DNA of 64,000 nt from positions 2,205,527-2,269,526 of the forward strand of contig NW_006921541.1 in NCBI RefSeq assembly GCF_000340215.1. The letters run 5' to 3'. Every line of letters begins with the position of its first letter. The first letter of the stretch is position 1. This DNA comes from Pseudocercospora fijiensis CIRAD86. Its lineage: Eukaryota; Ascomycota; Dothideomycetes; Mycosphaerellales; Mycosphaerellaceae. Position numbers and translations under genes: made by a program. This document shows, one piece after another, positions 44,451 through 56,068 of this stretch. The notes beneath the pieces are model-generated. The model searched no databases, was not told the DNA's origin, and saw only the letters and a program-made list of their open reading frames with translations.

Positions 44451-46793
44451 CAATACGGTCGGCCTTTTGGCTTTGGGTGCATCGACTGCTGGTATTAAAA
44501 TTCAGAACCGAAGAATGCGGCGAGAGGTAGCTTGAGAGTATTCGACTGCCTCAAGAGGTCTCGGACGCTGTCACGTATGGGCGGAGCTTTGTCGTGAATT
44601 TGGCCAGCGCGATCAAGTCATGGTGGTGAGCCGGATCGTCGAATGGTTCGCAAGATATGACAGGATAGAAATAATGGTCTTGTGGCGTAGGTGGTGAAGT
44701 AGAAGATAGACAAGATATCTCGCCCGGATCAGAGGCCAGTGCAAGGGTATATGGCGCGAATGCAGATGGTAGTAATTGGCAGAACCAAGGAAGTATGCAT
44801 GGAAGTGTCGATGGCGTTGGATGTCGTTGTTGTTGTATACACGAGAGTCCAGAGGAAGACTTGACTTATGAAGGTCACCGCGCAACTTCATTGCGGCTTG
44901 CAAGTGATGGTGACAGAAGTGAGGGCGCAGAGCTCTCGCCGCCTTCATTTTGTGCATCGATCTGATGGCTACGTTAGTAGGCCAGAGCAAGTCAGAGCAG
45001 TGTTGAATGAAATTCCGGAAAACGTTCGGGACATTGGGCCCTCAGCGGGTATGGCGAGGCAGAGAAGTGGCATCGCTCTGAGCCGCTTCTCGCCATGTCT
45101 TCTACGCATCGTTCGGATCCTAAGAGCACAGTGAGCTGCACACCGGTAGAGCGATGACCGTTCGATCTGGGATAGAAGTAGCTCACCCGGGAAGCCTCCC
45201 ACTTCTAATAGCCACCGAGACATCGAATCATCACCTGCATTCTCCTCTTCGATACTACGCATACCACGATCCAGATGCGAAGCAAGTAGCCTGATCTGCT
45301 GGCTTGGAGCAGAGCGGTCATGAAGTGAGTCGTCGGCGCCTCCTCGACATTCGGCTCTGACAGCTTTTCCTCACCCACAGCCAGATGCAACGCTGTGAGA
45401 TCGACATTTACAGCGAGCACAGAGTGCATCCTGTTGGCGTGATACGAGGCATCCTCTCACCTGACATGTCCCTCCAAAAGCTCGCACGCGCGAAAGTCGC
45501 CAGCTGCCATCCGGTAAGCTCAGTACACTGCTCGAACGCGGAGCACATAGTTCTACCTCACTAGTGGAAACGACTCCTCATCACCTCTGGCATAGCTCCC
45601 GACGAATCTGGTCGGCAGCAACAGTAGCTTGTTACATGTGGCTGCACGCTACCTGGTATCTGGGAGCGCGTGTGAGAGTGATCACGGAGACATTCCTCAC
45701 CTGCTCTGAGCTCTTCAGCCTTTGAGGTACGGCAACGACTTTTCTGCAACACCATTGCCTTCGTTCAGTGGTGGAAAGCCGAGCGCACTTTGCTAAAGTC
45801 ATCTCCACGCTTCTTCACCTACAACTCCAACATCTCCACCAGGAGACTTCCATACGAGACCCTCCAGCTGTGATATTCAACGGTTCGGCATACTCTCAAA
45901 ACCTGGAGCACAACAAGCCTAAGTAATCGAGAACGTGATTCCACAGCCAAATTCATCTCCTCTGCTTCGACGCGTATATCCAAGCTCATGGCGTCCTGGC
46001 TGAGTTCTGATGTCTTTGGCCAACATACCTGAACTCCACACCTCACCCGCTGTTATCTCACAAGAGCTCGATGCATGAAATATTTCATCTACGACGCCAT
46101 GAGCTTGGATCTCCGCGTCAAAGCAGAGAAAGGAGTATTCAAGTGATCGCCAACATCCCTGAAGTCCGTCCCTCACCCGCTATCATCTCACAAGAGCTCG
46201 ATGGAATGAAAGATGTTTTCTACGACGCCATCAGCTTCGTCAACTGCCCAATCCAGAGAGCCAAAGGGAAGAAAAAATGGTGTGAAAACTTCCGAACCTT
46301 CATCTCCTGACCTAAAACAAGCTCCGCGAGATCCCACTCACAGAAATGTCCACCTGCGATGCCATCGGCTTTGAAGACGGCCCATCTCAGAGTTGAATGC
46401 GAGAAAATTAGTCAAGAACTTACCTGAATCCCTCCCCTCACATGCATCCATCTCTATCCTCTCGCACGCATAGCAGGATTTATCTGTGATGCCATGAGCT
46501 TCGTGCAATACTGAAACCCGAGAGCTGAAAGCTACCGAAATGATAAAAATCGACCCAAAACTCATCTCCGCATCCAGCCCGAACTCCCTAGAATCCCATC
46601 CCAGCATCGTCCGACTCTGTCATCATCAGCACCACACACACGAGAAACTAGGAAAGGAAAAGGGGCAATTTTCAAAATCATCATATTTGCAAGTCTGTCT
46701 CATACATCCATGCTCCTCTGCAAAGGCACTGTACAGGCATGCCAAGCCTCTCATATCATCATTTCTATCATGCAATTCGTAGTCCTCCAACAA
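44451..46793. other. Gene-poor region upstream of the recombinase-like gene
   Basis: 2.3 kb with no convincing gene. ORFs are short, mostly without ATG starts; a His-rich minus-strand ORF at 44613-44990 looks spurious. The distal half contains a set of diverged direct and inverted repeats (listed separately). Confidence 0.5.
45961..46506. repeat. Array of diverged direct repeats with one inverted copy
   Basis: Units at about 46024-46110 and 46154-46240 share CATxCCTGAA.TCC, CCTCACCCGCT.T.ATCTCA, CAAGAGCTCGATG and CTACGACGCCAT.AGCTT. A third at about 46416-46506 is more diverged (TTACCTGAATCC ... TGATGCCATGAGCTTCGT) and a fourth is partial (46340-46375). 45961-45995 is an inverted copy of 46093-46127 with three mismatches in 35 bases. 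Frames across the units are not conserved, so a coding role is unlikely. Confidence 0.75.
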
Positions 46794-49700
46794 TTACCAT
46801 CCTCCCATGATTCGGCGAGCACCAGATCCGCCGTGATTACGAGAAAGCCAGCCTCGAGCGAGAGACTGGAAGGACTCGACACGCGAATTTTGCTTCTTCC
46901 GCCAGTTGCGCTGGACAAAGAGGACTGCATTTAGCAGTCTCTGTTCCTCCTCGGCCTTCACAGCGAGGCGAAGGAACTTGATGCGACGGAAGATTTCGTT
47001 GCGCTCAAGTTTCTTGCGAAGAGTTCGCTGGATTTTGATTGCGGCGTGGTAGCGGCAGGATAATGGCAGGAGTCTCGATGCCAAGAGGGCGAGGTTCGAG
47101 ATAGTGGTCTCGCGACTCGGGAACGTGCCGATGGAGCTAACGATCTGGTTGCTAAAGGCCTTGCTGAAGCCTAGAGTAGAAAGCTGATCGCGGATGTTCT
47201 CTCTGGTCTTCGAGGTTCCCAACTCTGCGAAATGCTTCTTGTCCTCGGACATGCAAGCAGCAAAGGCACTCAGGATAACAGTGTAGACCTTGCCATCAGT
47301 GAATGCCGTTGTGAGGTTGCGAATCGGGGCTAGACCTGCTCTCACAGCATAGCCCGAAGCCCATTCTTGAAGCAGATTGTGGCCATCAGCAGCGGCCAGA
47401 ACTTCGTTGGGCTGCCTAATGGTCTGTGCGTGACCGGTGCATCGGCCAACGTCGTTATACAACTCGCGCCAGTCAACGAGATGCTCGAGGCCGAAGACAC
47501 TGACCAGCTGCCACATCAAGCTCAGAGTCTTCTCTCGATGGCCATCGAGGATATCCTTTGCGGTGATATCGCCGACAACGTTTATGCCTTCGATGCTGTG
47601 GCTCTCCAAAGCGCTGAGAGCTACCTGAATATTGTACTTCTTCTCCGCAGCACCAAGACATGGCACTTTGAGGTACTTCGAGAGAACGCGCGATGACGGC
47701 GTGTTAGTCGTGTGAGTATCGAGAGAAGTCAGGAGGATTGTCTCGTCTGGCATGCGAACAGCAAGAGTGTCGTCCAGACCCTTGCGATTGCGGTCTCGAG
47801 ATTCTCGGGAACAGAGCAGGACCTCAACAAGCCGGGTCAGTTGAATACCATCGCGGAGATCGACAGCAAGATTCTCAATGCGATACACCACTCCGTCCAG
47901 AGGATCTTGTACTTGAGTGACTTCGTAACCCATATGCTTGAGAGAGCGGCCGATATCTCCGACAGATGGGAGGAGCAATGCAGCAAAGGAGTTCAGAACT
48001 CCGGCGGATGACATCTTCGTAGAGCCGGGCTTGAAGAGACATCCCTCGAGGAATCCTGACGTCTTTGCCTCGTCAAGCAGCAAAATGAGCATAAGACCGC
48101 GGCTCATCAGCTTTCGCCAGCGGATGGCATCACCATCTCCATTGGTGTTGGGCCCAGACAGGTATGCAACATCACCAATACAGACGAAGAAGAGCTCCAG
48201 AAACGAATTGAGAGCCCGTCTGTCAGCATGAGAGTCGAGAGAGCATTCCAGCATGCCAGTCGATGTTGGGATCTGTCTGCCAGCGACGACCTCGGCTGCA
48301 GTGCGAAGTGCGTTCTCGTCATAGGTGTCAAGCCAGAGACCGATTAGACGCTTGCGCAAGCCAATATCAAGGCTTGGGTTCCGAGTCGAGAACGAATCCT
48401 GCGGCGGCGAAAGCGCACCGTACTCTAATGATGCTTGTACGCGACGATGCAGGAGCGCAATCTCCGGCTGGTTGTAGATCTCGATGAGCTTCTCCCGTAA
48501 CGCATTTCCACGAAGGGAGTGCTGGGAAATTGGCGTAGACTTGGCGAAAATCTCGTTTGCGACCTCCGTGAGTGCAATCTCTTGATATGCGAGCCACTCA
48601 TTCTCATACAACTCTGGCTGAGAGAGGTCTCCGGACAGAACTGGGTAGTCTTTTACCTTTGCAGCGTGTTGCTCGCTGCGCTTCGTGGCAATAAAGTTGC
48701 GAATTTGCTGCTTCTCCTCGGCAACATTGACTGGTTGAGGCTTCGGTGGCGTCGGCACCTTGAATTTTACGGAACGAATGGCGGCCGAGTGCGAAGGACT
48801 AGACTTCTTCGTAGGAACCACATAGCTTGCCTCAGTAGTGACAGTGCGCCGTGGCACTCCAGCGGGGCGATTGCGATTGAAGTTGAACGAGACGTTTGTC
48901 TTGAGTATAGGCTCCTGCAGTTGATCAACCTCAGGCCGGGCATACGGCCGTGGCATCAACGAGGCTCGACGACGAGATTCAGCAATCGATTCCATGAGAC
49001 TTGGTCGAGGTCGGCGCGCAGGTGGCTGCTTCTCTGCCAGGCCTAGATTCTTCATTTTCTTCTGAATTTGGTCAACAGCACCTGGTGGTACGTTCTCCTT
49101 GCCGGTATTGCTGTGGTTGTTAGTAAGGGCGCAGGGTTCAGTCAAGGAAGCGGGAGACTCACCAGCCTGCTACATCCCAGCCGGGCATGTTCTGAGTTGA
49201 AATAGACTCCCGCAGCGGAAGACGCTTAGGGGCTGCAGCAAGAGACTGTCTGGGTCGGCGTGCCGGCAGCTGCCTCTCAGGTTTCTGAATTTGTGACATC
49301 GTCGGCTGGCATGAAGACTTGGCAGCTGGTACGTGGAAAGTGTCGTCCAGGCGACTGGTGTTATCGACACCAGGGTGAATCGTCATAACAGTAGTGTCCT
49401 CTGGGATGTAGATGGTGGCACGGCGCGGCTTCCTGGCAATGCCAACAGTCGCACTGCCCTCTTTCTCAGCAGCATATGTGATGCTTCTCTCTGCCCGCAT
49501 TCCGGCCAGACTGCTGTCAGTATTCGTCTCTCCACCCATCATCCTAACATCCAAATCACCACCCATCATGCTCTCTCTCCGTCCGCCCGCGGCTCTGAAC
49601 GCTCCACCCGCCATAGCCATTTTCTGAGCTGGTTTGCCCAAAAGTGTCTTACCTTGAACTGCTTTCTGGCGGTTGTCACCAAGCACCAGTTCCTCATCTT

Positions 49701-49935
49701 CCTGCACGTCTTCGAACACCGTGACAGGTGCTGCCTTCTTTGCTCTGCCAACGCCCATCATGGATCGCCTCCTAGGCTTGATGCCGGTGAGCGGCTGGTC
49801 GAGAGCTCGTGTGTAGTCGATGTTGGCTGTCGTATCGTCCGTGAAAAGCTCCAGTGACGATATCCTGCGGTGCGACGGGTTGAGGCCAGTCGGCGCAGGA
49901 CACGGCGTTGCGAGCGATGTCCGTGTCGAAGTCAT
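46794..49935 (-). CDS. ASPM-like spindle protein (calponin-homology and IQ domains)
   Basis: Exon 1 49163-49935 and exon 2 46794-49110 join across a 52-bp GTGAGT...CACAG intron; 1029 aa from the ATG at 49935. The first 430 residues are disordered and basic with several RRxS-type sites, typical of a microtubule-binding tail. The middle has two CH-type regions (SRGLMLILLLDEAK, then VDLRDGIQLTRLVEVLL; later LVDWRELYND and ADGHNLLQEWA). The C-terminus carries IQ motifs (AAIKIQRTLRKKLERNE, NAVLFVQRNWRKKQ). This is the fungal counterpart of abnormal spindle/ASPM, annotated in aspergilli as calmodulin-binding Sha1. Expected at spindle poles, binding calmodulin. Confidence 0.9.
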
Positions 49936-51155
49936 GTTGGCGACGGAAGTGTCTTGAATGCGAAAAGCGGGTATGCGCGAGCAAAAGCTCACTTCGGGAG
50001 CATCGGCGGCGACGTTTCAGGTGAGCTTCAATTCTGCGGCTCGGCCGTTTGTCTTGCAGATGGAAAGTGCAGTCTGATGAAAGTCGGGAAGGCGCGCGTG
50101 TTGATGTGCAGGGATTCTGCCGTTGCCTGGAGTGACGGGCTGAACAGCCAATGAGCGTTGCTCGTTCATCATGCTCCTGCCAGCCTAAGTCGCGCAGCTG
50201 CAGACATCACCTCGAACCTCTTCCTTCATGGAATGTCCCGTACGCGGATTCGAAAGGGATTATATGAATACCTCTTCCAGCCGGCAATGGATTTCTCCAC
50301 GATCCACCTCATTCGGAAATACCTTTACTCGGGCTGAAGAACGCCATACGTGTCGGATGCAGGATTGCAGTGGCTGGGCAGCCCCCCTCGTCTCCTCCGC
50401 CTGCACTATTGAACCTCTCCAAACATGCTTGATTGGGCTTCTGCCATGAAAGAGTTGATTGTAAGCCTGTTCCAAGTGTGGTCACATAAGCCGGCCACGA
50501 GATCGGAATCGAACTGGCACGCGCGAACGCGACCTTCCGCTGCAATCTTCACTTGACCGTTCTTGGCAGAAGAGTTCCACATATCCCGACAATACTCTCA
50601 CATCACGGCGAATGTCCCGTCTCCGTGTCCCTAAGCTAGCGTCCACCGACTACTTGCCAACCAGGAGACATAAACCCCGCCATTATTCGAGTGACGACAT
50701 GATCTGGTCTCCTGTCGGTCGTTCGCTGTGCCACGCCCACGCTAATAGCCTGCAGAAACTGTCTTTCCTCCGAGGACCAAGTAGCAGCTCGGCAGCGTTG
50801 AAAGATAGTAGGAATCATACCCGTACTAGTGGCACTCCACCAGTTATTGATCGCAATTATGTTCCCTTTGAATCTCCCAAGACACGAGCGGAAGCAGGCT
50901 TTTTTTCAATTCCGTTCATTGATTCAAACACTTCTTCACAGTGAAAATACACAAGGAAGGTACCATGCATGACTTCATTGCTCAATCTGGAAGCTAACCG
51001 TCAGTTCCCCGCCTCCTGCGACATGAGCTGGCGCCGGCTGCCCCTGTACCAATCATCGATGCAGGCTTTTCTGCCACTCAGCAACACCTCACGTCCTACA
51101 CCACTGCTTCACAGCGAAGGACCAGCTACGGTCACCTTTCCTACGGATCCGGAAA
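49936..51155. other. Intergenic region, nothing recognised
   Basis: 1.2 kb upstream of the ASPM-like gene. A plus-strand ORF at 50612-50944 begins with an ATG but has no domain and an unusual basic, Ser-rich composition. No RNA gene found; a tRNA-like string at about 50500 was rejected. Confidence 0.4.
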
Positions 51156-51587
51156 ATGCACGCCGGAGCCGGTTGCACACCACAAGCTTCCTTTCTCGGC
51201 TTGCCGCCCGAGCTCAGGCTACGCATCTACGAAGCGGCATACTCAGATGAGCTAGTAGCAGAATTACGCGGACGAGGTTTTGACCATCCAATTCCAAGCT
51301 CCCATCAAGGCATCCTCATTTCGCTCCCATCTCAGATGCAACTTCACATACTCGGCCTAGGCGCCACTCATTCGATCTTCAATGCTCTTCGGATGAATTC
51401 AGGCGTCGGTGGCACTGTAGAAGAAGAATCAGCATCGAATACAAGCAAAATAGCAGTCGCTACACTCACTCTGTGGCCGCTCAGGAGGCACAAATTCCTT
51501 ACTCAATCGTCCCCAGACAGGCAACTTATCCTCCACGAACGCATATTGACACTTCTTGGTCTTCGCGAAGAGACACATCAGATGTAG
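51156..51587 (+). CDS. Short F-box-like protein, probably partial
   Basis: 143 aa, ATG at 51156. FLGLPPELRLRIYEAAY at about residues 13-29 is the N-terminal helix of the F-box-like/DUF7730-type proteins that are abundant in Dothideomycetes. The C-terminal 50 residues lie over the antisense 3' end of the next gene and look less natural, so the true gene may splice or may be truncated. Function in this family is mostly unknown; F-box proteins recruit substrates to SCF ligases. Confidence 0.5.
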   Translation: MHAGAGCTPQASFLGLPPELRLRIYEAAYSDELVAELRGRGFDHPIPSSHQGILISLPSQMQLHILGLGATHSIFNALRMNSGVGGTVEEESASNTSKIAVATLTLWPLRRHKFLTQSSPDRQLILHERILTLLGLREETHQM

Positions 51588-52139
51588 ATGTAGAGGCGCG
51601 GTTGGGGCCGATGGCACACGTTCCGACTGATCGTGGTAATAATCGAAGCGGAGACCACGCGGGTATGCTGGCAGAATAATCGAGACGCAGAATTTATACG
51701 TACCTCCAGTGCCATCGTGATGTCTTACATTCCAATGCTGGCCATCAAGAGTGTAGCTGATAGTTCTGACTTCAGCTTCGCCGACGTAGCCCGCTTCGTC
51801 CTGGATGACGTGGAGCTTCGTGATCTGGTCGACGTCTCTGGCGTGGATATGTGTAAGCTCCACATTGTACGCGGCAGCTCCGACAGAGTCAATGAAGAAG
51901 TCGTTTTTCTTCCAGTATTTCCGGTGTGCGTCCCGATGCATGACTTTGGCCTCACTGTAAATCTGCTTGCAGGACAGGAGCAGCGACTTTTCTGGTGGGT
52001 TTGCTTTAAACAAATTGATGCGAGACTTTTGGAGATTTGGGTTGAAGACGAGCTCGTAGATTTCGTTACGTAGTTCGGCGGGCAGGCTGTCGAGGAACCA
52101 GCATGGGTCTTGCGCTGCGTCTCGAGGCGTCGTGTGCAT
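51429..52139 (-). CDS. F-box-like protein (DUF7730-type)
   Basis: 236 aa, ATG at 52139. LDSLPAELRNEIYELVFNP at residues 15-33 is the family's signature helix, followed by LLLSCKQIYSEAKVMHRD, the usual second conserved segment, and a KLHVI strand. The last 65 residues may be mis-read: a GTACGT donor at 51703 and a CAG acceptor at 51627 could remove 77 bp and change the end. The gene is convergent with the ORF at 51156 and the two overlap by about 160 bp as drawn. Confidence 0.65.
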   Translation of the reverse strand: MHTTPRDAAQDPCWFLDSLPAELRNEIYELVFNPNLQKSRINLFKANPPEKSLLLSCKQIYSEAKVMHRDAHRKYWKKNDFFIDSVGAAAYNVELTHIHARDVDQITKLHVIQDEAGYVGEAEVRTISYTLDGQHWNVRHHDGTGGTYKFCVSIILPAYPRGLRFDYYHDQSERVPSAPTAPLHLHLMCLFAKTKKCQYAFVEDKLPVWGRLSKEFVPPERPQSECSDCYFACIRC

Positions 52140-53438
52140 CTTGGCTTGAGTCTCTGGGGCAATTGCGGTGTCGAGTTGGCGGGAATCGGTCTGTATATTG
52201 TGCAGATGCTGAGAATGAAGTCGCGCGGATGGTCATGTTATGATGCCAGTTCACTTCAAGTCGCGTCGCTGAGTGCGGAGTGACGCGCGGCCGCCAAGAT
52301 TCACATGGCACGCGAAACCACATCTCGTGAAAGCCGGTTTTGAGTGTGAGCGCAGGGGAAATGAACGAAGTGAATTCATTTGATGTGAATCAGAAATTTT
52401 TAGGCAAGACTTATCCAGTATTCGTTGCTTCCTTGGTCGAACACGCCGAGCGGTAAGTTGAATGGTCCCAAGCAGCGTGACCATTTGTGGTCTTGTGTAT
52501 CCTGGGAACGAAGACACGAATCCTCCTACAATTTCTGAAACACAGCATACACTTCAAACGTCAGGTAGTAACGTCATCTCCCTTCCGACTGACGTTCGAT
52601 CATAAACCTCAATTGCTCAACCTGCTGCTCCTGCCCAAGGCGTCCCGATGTCAGTCACAACAAGAGTAGAAGAAAGTGGAGTATACACAAGAGGGCCACA
52701 CTGCAACAACGTGCTGGTAGTATAGCGGTTGACTTGTAAAGACGAGCTCGAGAGCCGTGCTGCGGTCGAATGATGCAAGAGGGTTAGAGAAGCAAAGCGC
52801 GATATCTTCGATACTTTACCAGGTTGATCGCAAAGCTGTAGAGCTCATTGTGCTTCATGTACCACATTCCATTACTATGTAGGCTCTCAGCAGCATAGTT
52901 TAGGATCAGGCTAGTGGTCTTCAAGATGCCGTTATGGCGAAGCATCTCGAATCGAGGCTAGAAGCAGGACCTTCCAAAATCGCCAGATGAAGACCGTCAG
53001 ATATATCTGGTTGGGCTGCTCTCATTTGGTGATTGGGCAAGACTTCTAGATTGGGATTGCAGGAATGAGCTGGCAGGGGTGGTATTACTATGGCTAGACA
53101 CGTTTTGCCTGCCAAGCATTCTCCAGGCGCGTGGAGAGCTCGTCCCGATATATAGCAGACGCGATTTGAAGTCGTCCGCGCGTAGGAGAACTTTGTCTTC
53201 ATGTAGCAGTCTCTCGAATATCCGTTCGCATCAGGGCGTGATTGCTATGGTAGTCTTGTCAAACACGAAAAGGGTCGAGCAGTCTGCTTCAGTGTTGTTG
53301 TCGTTCGGAGAAGCTGAATCGGCTCGGCGGATGTCGGCACGCGGCGAAAGTCGAATGGTGGCGTCATGACCGTGCTGACCTCTGCGATTGACACGTCCAA
53401 ATCATCACATCGCGACATGATTCACGCCCACCTCCGCC
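52140..53438. other. Intergenic region, nothing recognised
   Basis: 1.3 kb between divergent genes. Short ORFs without domains. A TATAGCGGTTGA string near 52723 recalls a tRNA D-arm but has no matching stems. Confidence 0.45.
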
Positions 53439-55310
53439 ATGGCGACCAACTCAGCGCTTACGACGGTACCGCCAATATTCAGCTTGCCGGATGAGCTCCT
53501 TCAGCTCATTGTCGCATATCTACCACCCGACGAGACCGTAGCCTTCGGCAAAGTATCCAAGCGGAGCAACAAGATCACCTATGAACCACTTGTATGGAGA
53601 AGACATTGCATAGAGCGGTGGAAATATTGGGAGAGCCATCATGGACTAGCAGAAAGGCTAGATGCGCCACCAGCGCAGACGAAATGGCAACAGCTGTACT
53701 ACGAGAGGTCGAAAATCGATCATGAAGTCGTACAAACCTTCAACGAACTGCTCACCACGCAGCAGTTTCGCTATGAACGAATGGAGACAATAGCCCAACA
53801 TGGATACGATATCAAAGACCTTATGATGGCTCAGCGTGATCAGACTTCAGACGATGCCGAAGACGTACTCTGCAGACGGTACTTCGCGGATGCCGTACTT
53901 GGGCAGATCCATCGTACTACAGCTCTAGAAAAGTGGCAAAGGCTACATGATAGGCAGATGGTGCAATTAGAAGAAGTATTGGGCTCCTACGACCTGTTCG
54001 TGCTCAGCGATAAAAAAGGCGATCTAAGCGATATTGATCGCGAACTGGATCGCCTGGCGCAATGCATCCGCGACGCGGATCCCGAGTTCGACGACCTCTC
54101 CATTCGAATGAAGGCACTATGCATTGCAAGATACTTAAGATCCGAAAATCTGGTAGGCAATACGAACCAAGAAGACTATCACGCATTGCGAAACAACTTT
54201 CTGTCTTGGGCTCTTTTCGAAGAGCCTCACACATCCCTGCCTTTGCAATCCGTGGCCATCTACTGCGCTGTCGCGCGCCGGCTCGAGGTCAATGCCAGAC
54301 CTTCCAATTATCCGCAGCATGTTCATGCAGTCATCGAAGCTCCACAGAATCTCACCCTTGATGGAAAGCACAAGCTCTTCGTCCAAGATGCTGAGCCAGA
54401 GCTGATGCACATGGACCCATGGCGAACGGATGAAGAAGTATCCCAGGATCAACTGCGCCTGCGACTCTTGCAGATGGGTGTGCCAAGCACACAACACATG
54501 CATCATTTAGGCGCCAGTTCGACTATTGAGATGGCGCTTCGCACCGGGCGCAACATCATGACCTCCGTACAAGAGGCTCGAGAGCGCCAACGTAATACAT
54601 CGTCTCGTAACCGAGGTCCAGACATCGAAGCCGCATGGTACAGCATGCTTTGGTCCATGCTTGTGCTCGGTAGTTCCAACGCTGCCTCTGACCTTCACAG
54701 ACGACGGCAATGTCTGCCGTACCTCATCGAGCACTTCCAAAAGCACTATCCGGAAGACATCAACTTGGTGGAGAAGCACATTCCTTCCATGTTTGAGGGA
54801 GAGCGCGAACACACTATTCTTCTACACCTAATCACGACAGCGCGTAAAGCAGACCAAAACAAGAAAGCTCCATCGCCACGAGATAAGAGTACGGAGAATG
54901 TCGCGTACAAAATTGGGCACCACTTCAGACACAAGAGGTACGGGTATGAGGGCGTTATCATTGGGTGGAACATGCGCTGCACAGCGGAACAAAGATGGAT
55001 CGAGCAGATGCGAGTCGATGATCTACCGCGAGGCAGAGAGCAGCCTTTCTACAATGCAGTGTACGGCTCGCCAAAGTCGCCTCCTCGCAAGGCCTACTAC
55101 ACGGTCTTATGCGTATACCCTGCTGACTATACCATTAGGGCCAACGACAAGAGCACCCGCTACGTTGCGGAGGAGAACATCGAAGTGTGCAAAGTGGGCG
55201 AAAAGCCGAGCGAAGAGCTACTGAGGCTGGCCGGTCGCTATTTCAAAAGATGGGATGCCGAGCACAACATCTTCGTGTCAAACATCAAGGACGAGTTCCC
55301 AGACGATTAA
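53439..55310 (+). CDS. F-box protein with HspQ/YccV-like C-terminal domain (FBXO21-like)
   Basis: Single exon, 623 aa, ATG at 53439 (context GCCATGGCG). The F-box lies at residues about 13-55 (FSLPDELLQLIVAYLPPDET, then VWRRHCIERW). The middle, about 200-470, is the SirB1/transglutaminase-like region of this family. Residues about 485-600 form a YccV/HspQ-like domain: YKIGHHFRHKRYGYEGVIIG, QPFYNAVYG, VLCVYPAD and RYVAEENIE. This combination is that of FBXO21, an SCF substrate receptor. In bacteria HspQ acts with Lon protease, so a link to protein turnover is consistent, though fungal targets are unknown. Confidence 0.9.
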   Translation: MATNSALTTVPPIFSLPDELLQLIVAYLPPDETVAFGKVSKRSNKITYEPLVWRRHCIERWKYWESHHGLAERLDAPPAQTKWQQLYYERSKIDHEVVQTFNELLTTQQFRYERMETIAQHGYDIKDLMMAQRDQTSDDAEDVLCRRYFADAVLGQIHRTTALEKWQRLHDRQMVQLEEVLGSYDLFVLSDKKGDLSDIDRELDRLAQCIRDADPEFDDLSIRMKALCIARYLRSENLVGNTNQEDYHALRNNFLSWALFEEPHTSLPLQSVAIYCAVARRLEVNARPSNYPQHVHAVIEAPQNLTLDGKHKLFVQDAEPELMHMDPWRTDEEVSQDQLRLRLLQMGVPSTQHMHHLGASSTIEMALRTGRNIMTSVQEARERQRNTSSRNRGPDIEAAWYSMLWSMLVLGSSNAASDLHRRRQCLPYLIEHFQKHYPEDINLVEKHIPSMFEGEREHTILLHLITTARKADQNKKAPSPRDKSTENVAYKIGHHFRHKRYGYEGVIIGWNMRCTAEQRWIEQMRVDDLPRGREQPFYNAVYGSPKSPPRKAYYTVLCVYPADYTIRANDKSTRYVAEENIEVCKVGEKPSEELLRLAGRYFKRWDAEHNIFVSNIKDEFPDD

Positions 55311-56068
55311 TGGGAGCAGTCCTGTCGCGGCAACGTAGAAGAAGCACGAAGACGTCACATCAAGTCTTCTCACATTCTTTTTTTGGTGTTGATGACTCTC
55401 CTGCTCGCTGCTACCGAGCACCACTCGGCCTCCCTTGTCTGCCCAGACCAGCCATGTACTTGCAGAAAGAAGGATACCGCATGTCGGGGCGAATGTTGCC
55501 GTAGACAAGGACGAAGAGCCTGGCCAGTGGCCACATGCAAGTCTACATGCTCCTCCACGGCCAGGCGAGGATTTCCGAGGCATGAGATCTGCAAAGATGT
55601 TTGCAGAACACCGCTGGCCGACCACAGTATCGAATCCACAGCAAATATGCAGATGGCTGCATTCGGAGACGAGCAGCATCACTACCACATCACCTTCAAG
55701 GGTCCAAAAGGTTCGGCTTGGCGCCCGCTGCCGATCCCTTCTACATATGCACACGGCCGGCGGCTCCATCCGTGGCGGCTCTAGAAAAACGGGCCCTTCT
55801 CGAGCACTTCATCATCACATATGCATCGTCATTATCATCTGCATCTTGATTCTGTGCCCGGCTGGACGTCCGCCAGTCGGATACAAGCAGGCGGGCCCAG
55901 CTTTTTCGGCCTACTCCGGGAATGGCGCCGAAATACCAAGGGACGAAGACTGACAGACGAAGACGAGGGCGCTATTATGTCAAATATAAATTCACTGGAA
56001 GCACGGAATCATTCGAAGTGGCAGCTCTCCCGAACAAAGTCATATGACTAACAGAATTGAGCCTCGGA
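55311..56068. other. Intergenic region, nothing recognised
   Basis: Between the FBXO21-like gene and the decayed regulator. ORFs overlap in several frames without domains. Confidence 0.5.

Noticed and set aside
44613..44990. 125-codon His-rich minus-strand ORF.
   Set aside because: Skewed composition, no domain and no support from neighbours; likely chance.
45961..46506. CRISPR-like array.
   Set aside because: Units are long, diverged, irregularly spaced and in a fungal nuclear genome; no direct-repeat/spacer structure.
50490..50530. GTTCGATTCC-like T-loop string on the minus strand.
   Set aside because: Flanking bases do not form a T-stem and no cloverleaf fits.
52715..52780. tRNA-Thr-like string with a D-arm-like TATAGCGGTTGA and a CTTGTAA loop.
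   Set aside because: The anticodon stem and acceptor stem do not pair.
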